DNA of 64,000 nucleotides from Pseudoalteromonas aurantia 208 (GCF_014858725.1 NZ_AQGV01000013.1:124001-188000), one strand, 5' to 3'. Positions 39,196-48,190 are shown, numbered from the stretch's first letter. Notes: generated by a model not told the origin, from the letters alone. Translations and numbers: made by a program.

Positions 39196-39617
39196 TGTTA
39201 AAAACAATTTCAGCGCTCACCGTTTGTTTCGCATGTTCGTGTTTGGCTCAGCAAGATCTGGTTGTCATTGTACACAAAGATAACCCCGTAAATAGCTTAA
39301 CCCACAAAGCGGTTGTTGATATGTTCATGGGGAAATACTTAGCTTTTCCGAATGGAGTAATAGCACTGACCTGTGACTATAAAAAAGAGAGCCAAATTCG
39401 TTCTTCTTTTTTAAGTGCCATAACTGGACGCCCTATCAGCCAAATAAATGCTTATTGGTCGCGCGTACGTTTTAGTGGCAAAGCGTCACCTCCACAGATA
39501 TTCGACGATGTCGTGAGTATCCTCGATAAAGTCGCAAATACGTCAAATGCCATTGCCTATGTTCCAGCTCACACCGTGACACATAACGTAAAGGTGGTAT
39601 ATAAAATTGCTCAATAA
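39195..39617 (+). CDS. Small periplasmic PstS-like binding protein
   Basis: 140 residues with a signal peptide ending near CLAQQ. The mature part has VVIVHKDNPVNSLTHKAVVDMFMGKYLAFPNG, the opening of the PstS-like substrate-binding fold. At this length it is a compact single-lobe form, much shorter than PstS. It is probably a sensor subunit feeding a signal to the cyclase encoded next, whose start lies inside this gene, rather than part of an ABC transporter; no ABC genes are nearby. Confidence 0.78.
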   Translation: MLKTISALTVCFACSCLAQQDLVVIVHKDNPVNSLTHKAVVDMFMGKYLAFPNGVIALTCDYKKESQIRSSFLSAITGRPISQINAYWSRVRFSGKASPPQIFDDVVSILDKVANTSNAIAYVPAHTVTHNVKVVYKIAQ

Positions 39618-41166
39618 ACATAGTTTAATTACCAGACTGTTAATTATCGTTTCAGGTTCCGCTATGGTGTTCGCCTTGATCTATGCCAAGCTGCACTACA
39701 GCAACGTATTCGATACTGAAATGCAGCGCTCAAACAACACCATATTACAAATTGGTCAAACAGTGTCAGCCACAGCTTCTATCGCCGCGTATTTAGAAGA
39801 CAAAGATCTCGCAAATGAAGTGCTAAACGGATTAGTTAGCAACGATGTTATTCTCGCTGCTCAACTCAATGGTCAGCAAAGTGTGCTTGCTAAAAGCATT
39901 CTATATAAAACAGAGTTACCAATTACATTTGTGTTAAGTAATCCCTTTATTATTGGTGAGCAAATTGGTGCCATTTACATAGAACCCAATACAATATTTA
40001 TTGAACAAAGCGCACAAACACTTGCTTTATCAAGTGTACAAACCTTATTAGTTGTCATCTTACCTATGCTCGTCATCTTTGCCATACTTGTGTATGCTCT
40101 TATCACCCAACCTCTTAATTATTTGAGCTGTCAGCTTGCCAAAATAAGCCCAGGTAAAGGGCAACGAATTGTCATTCCTGCCACACACAGACACAGCGAA
40201 ATAGGGACTATTTCAGGTGATATAAATAAGTTACTGTCTCGAACCGAAACGCTCTTTCTGCAAGAGCGCAGTTTAAGAAAAGACATTGAACGATTTGAAA
40301 AACGCTTTCGGCTTATGTTTGAAAAGTCATCGTCCCCAACGCTACTGGTAAAAGACAAAGGCGACATTTTATTAATTAACGAAGCAGCACAAGATTTACT
40401 CGCTGGGCTAGGCATAGATTTAGAAGAGCGCTTTCCTCATGCCTTAGGCAAAGCCTGTAAAACACCGGATATTCTATATACCTTTACCAGCAATAGTATT
40501 AACCAAAAACAAGTCATGCAGTCAGAATTTGAATTTAACAACCAGCTCACCTTAGAAACAGTGTGGCTCAATATTATTATCATAAATACCGAAAGTGATA
40601 ATCAATCGTACTTACAAGTATTTATCAACGATATTACGATGAAAAAAGTCATGATCACGCAATTAAAACAAAAAGCGCAGTTTGATACATTAACTGGATT
40701 GAGTAACCGATACGGTGCAGAATTAATTTTACTTGAATGGTTAGACCAACAGCGCCCATTTAGCTTAATGCTACTTGATTTAGATGAATTTAAACCCATC
40801 AATGATATTCATGGCCACAATGCAGGTGATTCAATGCTGCAACATGTGGCACAACAACTTCAGCTTAACGTGCGTACTGATGACTTGATCTGTCGTTGGG
40901 GTGGCGATGAATTCCTGATTGCATTAGCGAATATCACCGAACAAGAAACAAAAGACCTTGCAACCACACTCTCGAAGGTCATTACCACGCCAATGCAATA
41001 TTATAAATCGGGACAAGAGCACACCCTTATTGTCAGCGCAAGTCTCGGAATTGCCCGTTACCCAGATCATGCAAACACACTTAAAACGCTGGTCGAGTGT
41101 GCCGATATCGCCATGTACACAATTAAAAGAACCAGCAAAAACAGTTTTGCTTTTTATCAGATATGA
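39607..41166 (+). CDS. Membrane diguanylate cyclase: periplasmic sensor, HAMP, PAS, GGDEF
   Basis: 519 residues. One transmembrane helix (about 9-27), a periplasmic segment of about 115 residues, a second helix (about 145-168), HAMP, PAS-like region (about 235-355) and GGDEF domain (about 355-519). The active site GGDEF is 432-436 and the inhibitory I-site RTDD 423-426, so it should make c-di-GMP and be product-inhibited. Start is TTG at 39607: AAGGTGG lies 9 nt upstream, and no ATG occurs before residue 20, inside the first helix. It overlaps the binding protein gene by 11 bp. Confidence 0.9.
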   Translation: MLNKHSLITRLLIIVSGSAMVFALIYAKLHYSNVFDTEMQRSNNTILQIGQTVSATASIAAYLEDKDLANEVLNGLVSNDVILAAQLNGQQSVLAKSILYKTELPITFVLSNPFIIGEQIGAIYIEPNTIFIEQSAQTLALSSVQTLLVVILPMLVIFAILVYALITQPLNYLSCQLAKISPGKGQRIVIPATHRHSEIGTISGDINKLLSRTETLFLQERSLRKDIERFEKRFRLMFEKSSSPTLLVKDKGDILLINEAAQDLLAGLGIDLEERFPHALGKACKTPDILYTFTSNSINQKQVMQSEFEFNNQLTLETVWLNIIIINTESDNQSYLQVFINDITMKKVMITQLKQKAQFDTLTGLSNRYGAELILLEWLDQQRPFSLMLLDLDEFKPINDIHGHNAGDSMLQHVAQQLQLNVRTDDLICRWGGDEFLIALANITEQETKDLATTLSKVITTPMQYYKSGQEHTLIVSASLGIARYPDHANTLKTLVECADIAMYTIKRTSKNSFAFYQI

Positions 41167-41180
41167 CTTTAGCGAACACT

Positions 41181-41687
41181 CTAAAATTGCTTCAACAACA
41201 CAGCATTATATTCCTTTATGTCCACTGTAACATTGTATTGCTTGAGCAACGTATCTAAATGCGCTTGCCAAGTCGCTAAATCATCCATCGTGATCAAGTT
41301 ATCATCCAGCTCCCATAATTGCTTAGATGCGGTATAACTAAACTGAATCGCAAGCATGGCATCAACATTGCCTTGCTCTGCAGCAGTCTTGAGCTTGGTC
41401 ATTTTGCGTGTAATTTTATTCAGGGCTTGTTTTAAATCCCAAACATAAACCACTTCATACATGTACGAGTGACGCCTTACTTTTAATAACACCATTGCAA
41501 CCATTAAACTGGTCACAATCACCCCCAGTAAATTCCAATGAAAGTGACTCCCATCAGGGTCAGGGAATAATGCAATAAGGCACTGCGCAACTCCTAAACT
41601 TCCGCCCGTTAACGCCACGACACACGCACCAATAACATAGTTAAGGTGTTTACGATATCTTGCTTTATTTATCGCCTCTAACAGCAT
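41181..41687 (-). CDS. DUF3087-family membrane protein
   Basis: 168 residues with two transmembrane helices (about 15-40 and 52-70) and a cytoplasmic helical domain. The N-terminal NKARYRKHLNYVIGACV matches what I know of DUF3087 proteins from gammaproteobacteria. Function unknown. It converges on the cyclase gene with a 14-bp gap. Confidence 0.75.
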   Translation of the reverse strand: MLLEAINKARYRKHLNYVIGACVVALTGGSLGVAQCLIALFPDPDGSHFHWNLLGVIVTSLMVAMVLLKVRRHSYMYEVVYVWDLKQALNKITRKMTKLKTAAEQGNVDAMLAIQFSYTASKQLWELDDNLITMDDLATWQAHLDTLLKQYNVTVDIKEYNAVLLKQF

Positions 41688-41814
41688 CTGCTTATCCTAA
41701 AAGTACACTGCTGCGGATTGTACTCGTAATCTCTAAACAAAAAAAATAAAAAATCACCCCTTTTTTGATCCAACTTCGTTATATGAAATAACTCACCTAT
41801 AAAAGGAATATGCG

Positions 41815-42441
41815 ATGTCTGCACTCACACACTTCCCAACCGCTTCAATCACCAAAGTATTGCTTTCGACAGCCGGAGCATTAGTGGTCACATTTGCTGC
41901 TTTTGTATTTATGGATAAGTTGATCAGCCAAGAGCAAATAAGAGTATCAACTACGCCTGAAGTGATCGATTTATCCTTTTTTGTAAACAAGCAAGATAGT
42001 GCACCGCAACCGATGCAGAAGTTACCTCCACCACCAACACTAAAACCACAACCTCCGAAAGCTATCGAGCGCACATCAATTGCAGCTATTGATATCGGTT
42101 TGATATTTACCCCAACACTCTCGCTTGGACCAATAAAACACGCATCTCCAATATTGAGCCAACAAGATACGGGGGCAACAGCAATTGTTCGCTCAGAGCC
42201 AAAATACCCTATAGCCGCAGCCCGAGATGGCATTGAAGGATGGGTACAGCTCAACTTCACCATTTCATCTCATGGACAAGTAATCAATGCGACAGTAGTC
42301 AACGCAGAACCAAAGCGCATTTTTAATAAGGAAGCATTACGTGCCATAACACGTTGGAAGTACAGACCTAAAATAGTGAACGGACAAGCCATCGCGCAAC
42401 CAAATCAAAATGTTGTGCTAGAGTTTAAATTAAATCAGTAA
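41815..42441 (+). CDS. tonB: TonB-type energy transducer
   Basis: 208 residues. One N-terminal transmembrane anchor (about 15-36), a short proline-rich segment (LPPPPTLKPQPPK) and a C-terminal TonB domain (about 120-208) with EPKYPIAAARDGIEGWVQL and RWKYRP. It transmits proton-motive force to outer-membrane receptors; exbB/exbD are not adjacent. AAGGAAT precedes the ATG. A strong hairpin separates it from the sigma-factor gene downstream. Confidence 0.92.
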   Translation: MSALTHFPTASITKVLLSTAGALVVTFAAFVFMDKLISQEQIRVSTTPEVIDLSFFVNKQDSAPQPMQKLPPPPTLKPQPPKAIERTSIAAIDIGLIFTPTLSLGPIKHASPILSQQDTGATAIVRSEPKYPIAAARDGIEGWVQLNFTISSHGQVINATVVNAEPKRIFNKEALRAITRWKYRPKIVNGQAIAQPNQNVVLEFKLNQ

Positions 42442-42444
42442 CTT

Positions 42445-42478
42445 TATTGGGTAAATACCAAACGGTATTTACCCAATA
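42445..42478 (+). repeat. Intercistronic 15-bp perfect hairpin between tonB and the sigma-factor gene
   Basis: Arms at 42445-42459 and 42464-42478 with a 4-nt AAAC loop. The tonB stop ends at 42441, and the Shine-Dalgarno GAGGAAA of the sigma gene starts at 42483. No T-run follows, so it is more likely an mRNA processing, stability or translation-control element than a terminator. Confidence 0.7.
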
Positions 42479-42494
42479 TCTGTGAGGAAAGCCT

Positions 42495-43037
42495 ATGCTA
42501 ATAGCCTTAAAATCATGGCTAAAATTAAACACCCGTGCTGATGACCCGCTCTATGAATACAAAAAAACGGGCCAAAGCTACTATATTGAGCAAGCCATTG
42601 ATACCTATAGCCGTGATATATTCCACTTTATTCGCAGTCAAAGTAATCGTGTGTTAGCCGAGGATATCTGCCAAAAAACTTGGCTAACCGTCGTCGAAAA
42701 GCGTCACACATATAACCAACAGAATACGCCTAAAGCGTGGTTATTCTCCATTGCGCGCAATGCGTTAATTGATGAATTACGAAAAACAAAAAGAATCGTA
42801 CAATTAGATGATACAACGCTGATTGCAGCGCAGTCTGACAATTCACATATCGATACGCTATATCAAGCAATGACACAGTTGCCGTTTTTGCAGCGTGAAG
42901 CCTTAATGCTCCAGCTGGAAGGATTTTCATTGCAAGCAATCGCGCATATTACACATCAAAATCACGAAACCATCAAAACCCGTTTGCGATATGCCAAGCA
43001 ACATTTAAAAGCAACCATGGAGCCTAACGATGGATAA
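42495..43037 (+). CDS. ECF-type RNA polymerase sigma factor
   Basis: 180 residues. Region 2 contains IFHFIRSQSNRVLAEDICQKTW and the aromatic NTPKAWLFSIARNALIDELRK block; region 4 has LPFLQREALMLQLEGFSLQAIAHI with a helix-turn-helix. GAGGAAA precedes the ATG. The stop overlaps the start of the next gene by 8 bp, typical of a sigma/anti-sigma pair. Its neighbour tonB suggests a role in TonB-dependent uptake or envelope stress; this is inference. Confidence 0.92.
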   Translation: MLIALKSWLKLNTRADDPLYEYKKTGQSYYIEQAIDTYSRDIFHFIRSQSNRVLAEDICQKTWLTVVEKRHTYNQQNTPKAWLFSIARNALIDELRKTKRIVQLDDTTLIAAQSDNSHIDTLYQAMTQLPFLQREALMLQLEGFSLQAIAHITHQNHETIKTRLRYAKQHLKATMEPNDG

Positions 43038-43620
43038 CCAAGAGCAATTTGAAAAAGTCCTAAAACAGGCATACAAAAAGTGTAAAGAGCCTGTAAATAC
43101 GAGCCAACTTAATAAATACAAACAGGCCTGTGCAAAAAATGAAAAGTACGTATCATGGCAGCGAGTACAGTGGCTTTTGGCTTGCTCTGGAGTGGTATTT
43201 TTATGCATTCAACTTTTTATAGCGACTCCCAGCGATAAGCATACAACCATCACTATGAAAAGTGCCACGCAGTATGACAATATAGAAATACATCGCGTAC
43301 AGCAGGGTGAATATCAACGTGAAATTGTCATCCAAAAACAGCGGTTAGATTTACAGTTGAAACACAGTCAAATGATACGAAAAGCAACCATTTCCCATGG
43401 TGAGGTCATTGAACAACACGTAGATAGATGGCTCATCGCAGATTGTCAGAAAAGAACTTTGATAAGCCTTGAGCAAAGCTTATTAGCACAATTAGTTCCT
43501 AACTGGAAAACACAACCTTCCTTTGTCGGCCGTTATTTGGCTCTTAATCAAAACAGCGCAGGGCACATTATTGGCTTAAGTGGCATCGAAAGAGGGCAAC
43601 AAATCTATAGTTGCCCATAA
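43030..43620 (+). CDS. Probable anti-sigma factor, single-pass membrane protein
   Basis: 196 residues: a cytoplasmic N-terminal helical part (1-45), one transmembrane helix (about 46-65) and a periplasmic C-terminal domain with a few Cys. There is no recognisable FecR or zinc-anti-sigma HxxxCxxC motif. The assignment rests on its 8-bp overlap with the sigma gene and its topology. Confidence 0.6.
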   Translation: MDNQEQFEKVLKQAYKKCKEPVNTSQLNKYKQACAKNEKYVSWQRVQWLLACSGVVFLCIQLFIATPSDKHTTITMKSATQYDNIEIHRVQQGEYQREIVIQKQRLDLQLKHSQMIRKATISHGEVIEQHVDRWLIADCQKRTLISLEQSLLAQLVPNWKTQPSFVGRYLALNQNSAGHIIGLSGIERGQQIYSCP

Positions 43621-43661
43621 TATATCAGTGCTTGATGTGCCATGATAAATAGAGCATAAAA

Positions 43662-45038
43662 TTAAATAAGTAGAATACTTGCAATGAAAAAGCTGATTAA
43701 CGCCAGCACCCCGCCCACTAAAGCATATGGCAGCTGGGTTTTTACATGCGTTAATAAATCACATCCTGATGCAAGTGCGGACACTGCACTGGTATCTGAT
43801 ATTGGTGAACAATGATCGCCAAAAATACCACCACTTAAAATGGCGCCAATAACCAGCTCAGGCGGGAGTCCAAGCGTTTGGATCAGTGGCACGCCAATCG
43901 GGATCAAAATAGCGAATGTTCCCCATGATGTGCCTGTTGTAAATGACATTACTGCCCCAGTTAAAAACAATACTGGTACGATTGCGTAAAGTGGCAAGTA
44001 ATCACCGACTAATGATGCGACAAATACACCGGTGCCTAACACCTTTAAACTCGCACCTAAAGTGAGTGATAACAGTACGATACTCACTAACGGTAAAAGC
44101 TCTCCAATTCCTTTAAAACCTACATCCACAAGTTGATGATGTGTAAAACGCTTATGTGTTAATAATAATAAATAAGCCACGGCCGACGCTAGTATAGTCG
44201 CATAAAGCACGGACTTAGAGCCACTGCCTTTTGCCAACTCACCGCCCCCAGTCCAAAACATAAAACCGACCATACTGATGATCAATGTCAGCAGTGGTAC
44301 CAACATAAACCTTGCCTTCGTTGCGGTTGGCCCTGTATCAACGTCTACATTTCTCTTACTTAACTGTTGTTCTGCGAACTTCATTGGACCATGTACTTTA
44401 TCAAACACAATGGTGTAAAGCACAATCAACAGAGCAATAATTGCATAATAGTTAAAAGCAACGCTTCCCCATAATATGCTGACAGCTGATTGCTCTAATT
44501 CATAGTTACTTAATAGGCCTAGAATATACGCTCCCCACCCATTTAATAAAATCAAAATGCAAACTGGGGCACTGGTGCTATCGATTATGTAAGCCAATCG
44601 CGCTCGACTCATTTTAAATTTATCGAACAAGCCTCTAGAAACAATACCAGACGTTAAAACACTCATATTCGATTCAATGAATACTGCCGTTCCAGTGAAC
44701 ATAGTAAGTAAACCAACTTGCCGCTTACTCTTTGCTACACCTTTGTTCATCAAAACACTGACGGTTGCCGCTACGCCACCGGATTCTCTGATATAGGCCA
44801 GTAATGCCCCAATCACCAAACTAAAAATAAGGATCCGACTATTACCAGCTGACGTCGCCACAGAAATAACACGCTCAATGCTATTAACCAGCGTCATGAA
44901 TACGCTACTTCCCTCTCCTTGTAAGGCCAATAAAAACTCCGAACTAAGCAACGCCAACACAAGCGCTAAAATTACTTCCTTACGCCAAAACACCACTAAT
45001 ATGGCAATTAATGGTGGCAATATAGAGTACCAAGTCAT
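43662..45038 (-). CDS. NhaC-family Na+-coupled transporter
   Basis: 458 residues with about 11-12 hydrophobic helices. NhaC-like motifs include FIESNMSVLTSGIVSRGLFDKF, FTTGTSWGTFAILIP and GGIFGDHCSPISDT. Family members are Na+/H+ or substrate/Na+ antiporters. It diverges from the RpiR regulator, with NamZ beyond it, so it may import a cell-wall sugar rather than only handle sodium; this is speculative. Confidence 0.85.
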   Translation of the reverse strand: MTWYSILPPLIAILVVFWRKEVILALVLALLSSEFLLALQGEGSSVFMTLVNSIERVISVATSAGNSRILIFSLVIGALLAYIRESGGVAATVSVLMNKGVAKSKRQVGLLTMFTGTAVFIESNMSVLTSGIVSRGLFDKFKMSRARLAYIIDSTSAPVCILILLNGWGAYILGLLSNYELEQSAVSILWGSVAFNYYAIIALLIVLYTIVFDKVHGPMKFAEQQLSKRNVDVDTGPTATKARFMLVPLLTLIISMVGFMFWTGGGELAKGSGSKSVLYATILASAVAYLLLLTHKRFTHHQLVDVGFKGIGELLPLVSIVLLSLTLGASLKVLGTGVFVASLVGDYLPLYAIVPVLFLTGAVMSFTTGTSWGTFAILIPIGVPLIQTLGLPPELVIGAILSGGIFGDHCSPISDTSAVSALASGCDLLTHVKTQLPYALVGGVLALISFFIASILLI

Positions 45039-45160
45039 ACAGCTTCCTTACAGGTCGCAACAGCAACAATAGAAAATAATGAATTCGACCGAACAGCTTA
45101 ATGAGTAAAATGCTAAAAACCAAGCTTTTCAGTTAAACCAAAGTCAATAATGCAACATTA

Positions 45161-45176
45161 GTACCCATACTGGTAC
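45161..45176. promoter_or_regulatory. Inverted repeat GTACC-N6-GGTAC, candidate RpiR operator
   Basis: An inverted repeat in the 245-bp gap between the divergent transporter and RpiR genes. Outer arms CATT/AATG extend it with a one-base bulge. It is placed to control both genes. Confidence 0.4.
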
Positions 45177-45283
45177 AATGTGTGAAAAAATAGCAATAAT
45201 CATAACTGGAAACACTATCGCAACGTTCCGATTGCACCTATAATAAGTACAATTACAAGTTAGTTACAGGTGAAGTATCCCGC

Positions 45284-46132
45284 ATGTCGACATTCGTAAA
45301 AATAAAAGCTTTGCGGCCAAGTCTCTCAAATAGTGAGGCTAAGCTTGCAGATTTCACGTTAAATTCAAGTGCCAAGATTAGAGCGCTCTCATCTGTGGAA
45401 CTGGCCAGAGCTGCAGGTGTTAGCCAATCAAGCGTAGTCAAGTTCGCGCAAAAGCTTGGCTATAAAGGCTTTCCAGCATTTAAACTGGCTGTTGTAGATG
45501 ACCTTAATTTGCAAAGCCAGCACCCTCAGCCCGCAACAGGAATCATCAACAGTAATGACCCACTCGAACTCATAGCCGATAAATTACTATCAAATCAGCA
45601 TGCCATTTTATCAGAAACGCACAAACTCAATACCCCAAATCAATTTGAGAATGCGATTCAAACCATAAAATCAGCAAAGAAAATTATGATATGTGCAGTT
45701 GGTGGCAGCTACACAATGGCACAAGACTTTGCACTCAAGCTGCAAAAGCTCGGTTTACCGGCCATTGCCCAAATAGATGAAATGTCTGCTGCTAGTTACG
45801 TCGCAACGATGAGCAAAGATGACTTGTTAATCGCCATTAGTGATTCAGGGCAAAGTAAAGGGGTATTAAAAGTTGCCAAGCAAGCAGCTATCAATGAATG
45901 TAATATTATTACCATGTCTCGCTATGGTAGTAATCCACTCAGTGATCTAGCGCATACTAAACTATTCACCGTCATTGATCATGAGCCAGTTAAACACGCA
46001 TCGATTTTAACACGCACATCACAAAGCTACTTAATTGATGTACTTTTCATTGGTCTGACACAATCAAATTTACATTGGCAAAAACGTGCTGAACGTGCCA
46101 ATGAATATATGAGCGAGTTACGTCACAGTTAA
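45284..46132 (+). CDS. RpiR/MurR-family transcriptional regulator
   Basis: 282 residues. The N-terminal HTH_6 domain has LSNSEAKLADFTL and VELARAAGVSQSSVVKFAQKLGYKGF; the C-terminal SIS sugar-phosphate domain (about 115-260) has MICAVGGSY and LIAISDSGQSK. SIS ligands are phosphosugars, so with NamZ next door a MurNAc-6-phosphate-type ligand is plausible. AGGTGA precedes the ATG. The stop overlaps the convergent namZ stop by 4 bp. Confidence 0.93.
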   Translation: MSTFVKIKALRPSLSNSEAKLADFTLNSSAKIRALSSVELARAAGVSQSSVVKFAQKLGYKGFPAFKLAVVDDLNLQSQHPQPATGIINSNDPLELIADKLLSNQHAILSETHKLNTPNQFENAIQTIKSAKKIMICAVGGSYTMAQDFALKLQKLGLPAIAQIDEMSAASYVATMSKDDLLIAISDSGQSKGVLKVAKQAAINECNIITMSRYGSNPLSDLAHTKLFTVIDHEPVKHASILTRTSQSYLIDVLFIGLTQSNLHWQKRAERANEYMSELRHS

Positions 46133-47274
46133 CGTGGGTAAAGTAAATAAGGTTGGCGGCGCTGCATATACTGTTGCAATGATGGCTGCCAACTTTGCTT
46201 TATTTTTTCAGCCGACTTACCCGCCTCAATCGCGATTCTGAGTTGGTCTGTCCCTGCGAGTTTATCCATAAAGCCCGCATGTTTAAAAAACACAATCCCG
46301 TCACTAGATAGCTTTTTATACGCATTAATAAACCAGCTTAAGTCCAATCCGTCACTTTCATATTGCCTTAAATCAACCCCGAATACGGATCTCCCATTGA
46401 ACTTTGGATTCGCAGCCACACCTTTAATTGACCGTGGCGTAAATGAAAATTTTCCAAGTTTTATGGGATCATATCCGTAGACTTGAAAAGGAAAATCAGT
46501 CCCTCTACCAACAGATACAGGTGTAGCTTCAAAAAAGCACAAAGAGGGATAAAGCGCAATTGCTTGACTATTAGGAAGGTTAGGGCTTGGCTTTATTGGT
46601 AACTCATACTTGGTATTCACACTATAGTTTTCAACGGGGATCACTTGTAACTGCAACTTTTTATCCACCGCCAACCAATTTTCACCAACAATCATTTTTG
46701 CCAACTCGCCCACTGTGAGACCATGTAAAACCGGAATTGGGTGTATACCTACGAATGATTTAAACTTGGGATCTAAAACTGGACCATCTACAAACGTAAT
46801 ATTTGGATTAGGTCTGTCTAATACAATAAAATTTTTGCCATATTTTGCTGCAGCTTCCATCATATAGTGCATTGTGCTGATGTAAGTATAAAATCGAACC
46901 CCCACATCTTGAATATCAAAAATGATCACATCAATATCTTGGAGCTGTTGTTTTGACGGGCGTTTATGCTTGCCATATAACGATACAATCGGCACTCCCG
47001 TTTTTATATCAGTGCCTGATAATACATGTGCCCCAGCATCGTGGTCCCCACGAAAACCGTGTTCAGGTGCAAATATCACACGTACATCAACCCCTTTAGA
47101 CAATAGACTATCTAGTAAATGTCCGTGTTTTGTGCGTGCAGTTTGATTGACGACCAAGGCCACACGCTGCTGCTTTAATAAAGGTAAATAGTGCTCGTAA
47201 CGTTCAGCCCCTACTTGCAATGCCCAACAGTTAACGGTGAATATACATAAACAAACAAGAAAGAAGAAACGCAT
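46129..47274 (-). CDS. namZ: Exo-beta-N-acetylmuramidase NamZ (DUF1343)
   Basis: About 381 residues from the ATG at 47274, chosen because a signal peptide (RFFFLVCLCIFTVNCWA) follows; an ATG three codons upstream is also possible. DUF1343 motifs include VALVVNQTA, IFAPEHGFRGDHDAGAH, DIQDVGVRFYTY, LDRPNP and the later PSPNLPN. NamZ enzymes release MurNAc from peptidoglycan fragment ends. It is exported and converges with the RpiR regulator, which supports a peptidoglycan-recycling unit. Confidence 0.9.
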   Translation of the reverse strand: MRFFFLVCLCIFTVNCWALQVGAERYEHYLPLLKQQRVALVVNQTARTKHGHLLDSLLSKGVDVRVIFAPEHGFRGDHDAGAHVLSGTDIKTGVPIVSLYGKHKRPSKQQLQDIDVIIFDIQDVGVRFYTYISTMHYMMEAAAKYGKNFIVLDRPNPNITFVDGPVLDPKFKSFVGIHPIPVLHGLTVGELAKMIVGENWLAVDKKLQLQVIPVENYSVNTKYELPIKPSPNLPNSQAIALYPSLCFFEATPVSVGRGTDFPFQVYGYDPIKLGKFSFTPRSIKGVAANPKFNGRSVFGVDLRQYESDGLDLSWFINAYKKLSSDGIVFFKHAGFMDKLAGTDQLRIAIEAGKSAEKIKQSWQPSLQQYMQRRQPYLLYPR

Positions 47275-47443
47275 AGTTATCATGAAGAAAAAAATTTGGC
47301 TCATGATGGCGGAGAAAGTTAGACGATGCAAGAGCAAGGCGATGCCTTACTAATTTAAATGAAGCTGCTGTGGCACCTTCAAATGGTGTACTCACTCGCC
47401 TTGAGCAAACACCTAAGGAACGTAATTTATAAATTTCAGACAC

Positions 47444-47479
47444 AAAAAAACCGATTGACTATACATAATCATATCGGTT
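47444..47479 (-). terminator. Intrinsic terminator of the Ser/Arg tRNA operon
   Basis: A 7-bp stem AACCGAT/ATCGGTT with a 17-nt loop is followed on the minus strand by seven T, 24 bp beyond the last tRNA-Arg. Confidence 0.7.
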
Positions 47480-47503
47480 GTTTGTTCCACTTCAAAAAAG
47501 AAG

Positions 47504-47580
47504 TGGCGGACGCGGGAGGATTCGAACCTCCGACCGCCTGGTTCGTAGCCAGGTACTCTATCCAGCTGAGCTACGCGTCC
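47504..47580 (-). tRNA. tRNA-Arg(ACG), copy 5 in transcription order
   Basis: 77 nt with encoded CCA. Acceptor stem GGACGCG/CGCGTCC, anticodon loop CTACGAA giving ACG (read as ICG after modification), T-loop GTTCGAA. Identical to the other four copies. Confidence 0.97.
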
Positions 47581-47650
47581 GTTATTAAGTTTTATTTTCA
47601 TCGATACTGCTTCGATGCGAACTTTTATCGTAACCATCATTGCCAAATAA

Positions 47651-47675
47651 ACTATTCAGCTGAGCTACATGTTCG
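47651..47675 (-). pseudogene. Degenerate 5' tRNA-Arg fragment, spacer 1
   Basis: About 24 nt matching the acceptor 5' strand and D-arm of the adjacent tRNA-Arg with a few changes; anticodon and T-arms are absent. Confidence 0.75.
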
Positions 47676-47732
47676 TGTTGGTAATTTTATATCTTACTTA
47701 GATATCTCTTTGTTTATCCACTGAGAGAAAAG

Positions 47733-47809
47733 TGGCGGACGCGGGAGGATTCGAACCTCCGACCGCCTGGTTCGTAGCCAGGTACTCTATCCAGCTGAGC
47801 TACGCGTCC
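47733..47809 (-). tRNA. tRNA-Arg(ACG), copy 4
   Basis: 77 nt with encoded CCA and anticodon ACG; identical to the other copies. Confidence 0.97.
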
Positions 47810-47879
47810 GTTATTCAGTTTTCTTTTCATCGAAACTTCTTCGATGCGAACTTTTCTCGTAACCTTTATTACCAAATAT

Positions 47880-47904
47880 ACTATCCAGCTGAGCTACGTG
47901 TCCG
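47880..47904 (-). pseudogene. Near-intact 5' tRNA-Arg fragment, spacer 2
   Basis: Differs from the real tRNA-Arg 5' end by one base over 24 nt (CACGTAGC versus CGCGTAGC region). It is the least decayed of the four fragments. Confidence 0.8.
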
Positions 47905-47961
47905 TGTTGGTAATTTTATATCTTACTTAGATATCTCTTTGTTTATCCACTGAGAGAAAAG

Positions 47962-48038
47962 TGGCGGACGCGGGAGGATTCGAACCTCCGACCGCCTGGT
48001 TCGTAGCCAGGTACTCTATCCAGCTGAGCTACGCGTCC
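47962..48038 (-). tRNA. tRNA-Arg(ACG), copy 3
   Basis: 77 nt with encoded CCA and anticodon ACG; identical to the other copies. Confidence 0.97.
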
Positions 48039-48108
48039 GTTATTAAGTTTTATTTTCATCGATACTTCTTCGATGCGAACTTTTATCGTAACCATCATTG
48101 CCAAATAA

Positions 48109-48133
48109 ACTATTCAGCTGAGCTACATGTTCG
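48109..48133 (-). pseudogene. Degenerate 5' tRNA-Arg fragment, spacer 3
   Basis: Same variant as the fragment at 47651-47675, showing that spacers 1 and 3 share a more recent ancestor than either does with spacer 2. Confidence 0.75.
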
Positions 48134-48190
48134 TGTTGGTAATTTTATATCTTATTTAGATATCTCTTTGTTTATCCACTGAGAGAAAAG

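Noticed and set aside
47487..47506. Hairpin CCACTTC-A6-GAAGTGG at the 3' end of the last tRNA-Arg
   Set aside because: Not listed as the terminator because it includes the tRNA CCA end; a separate stem with a T-run follows at 47444-47479.
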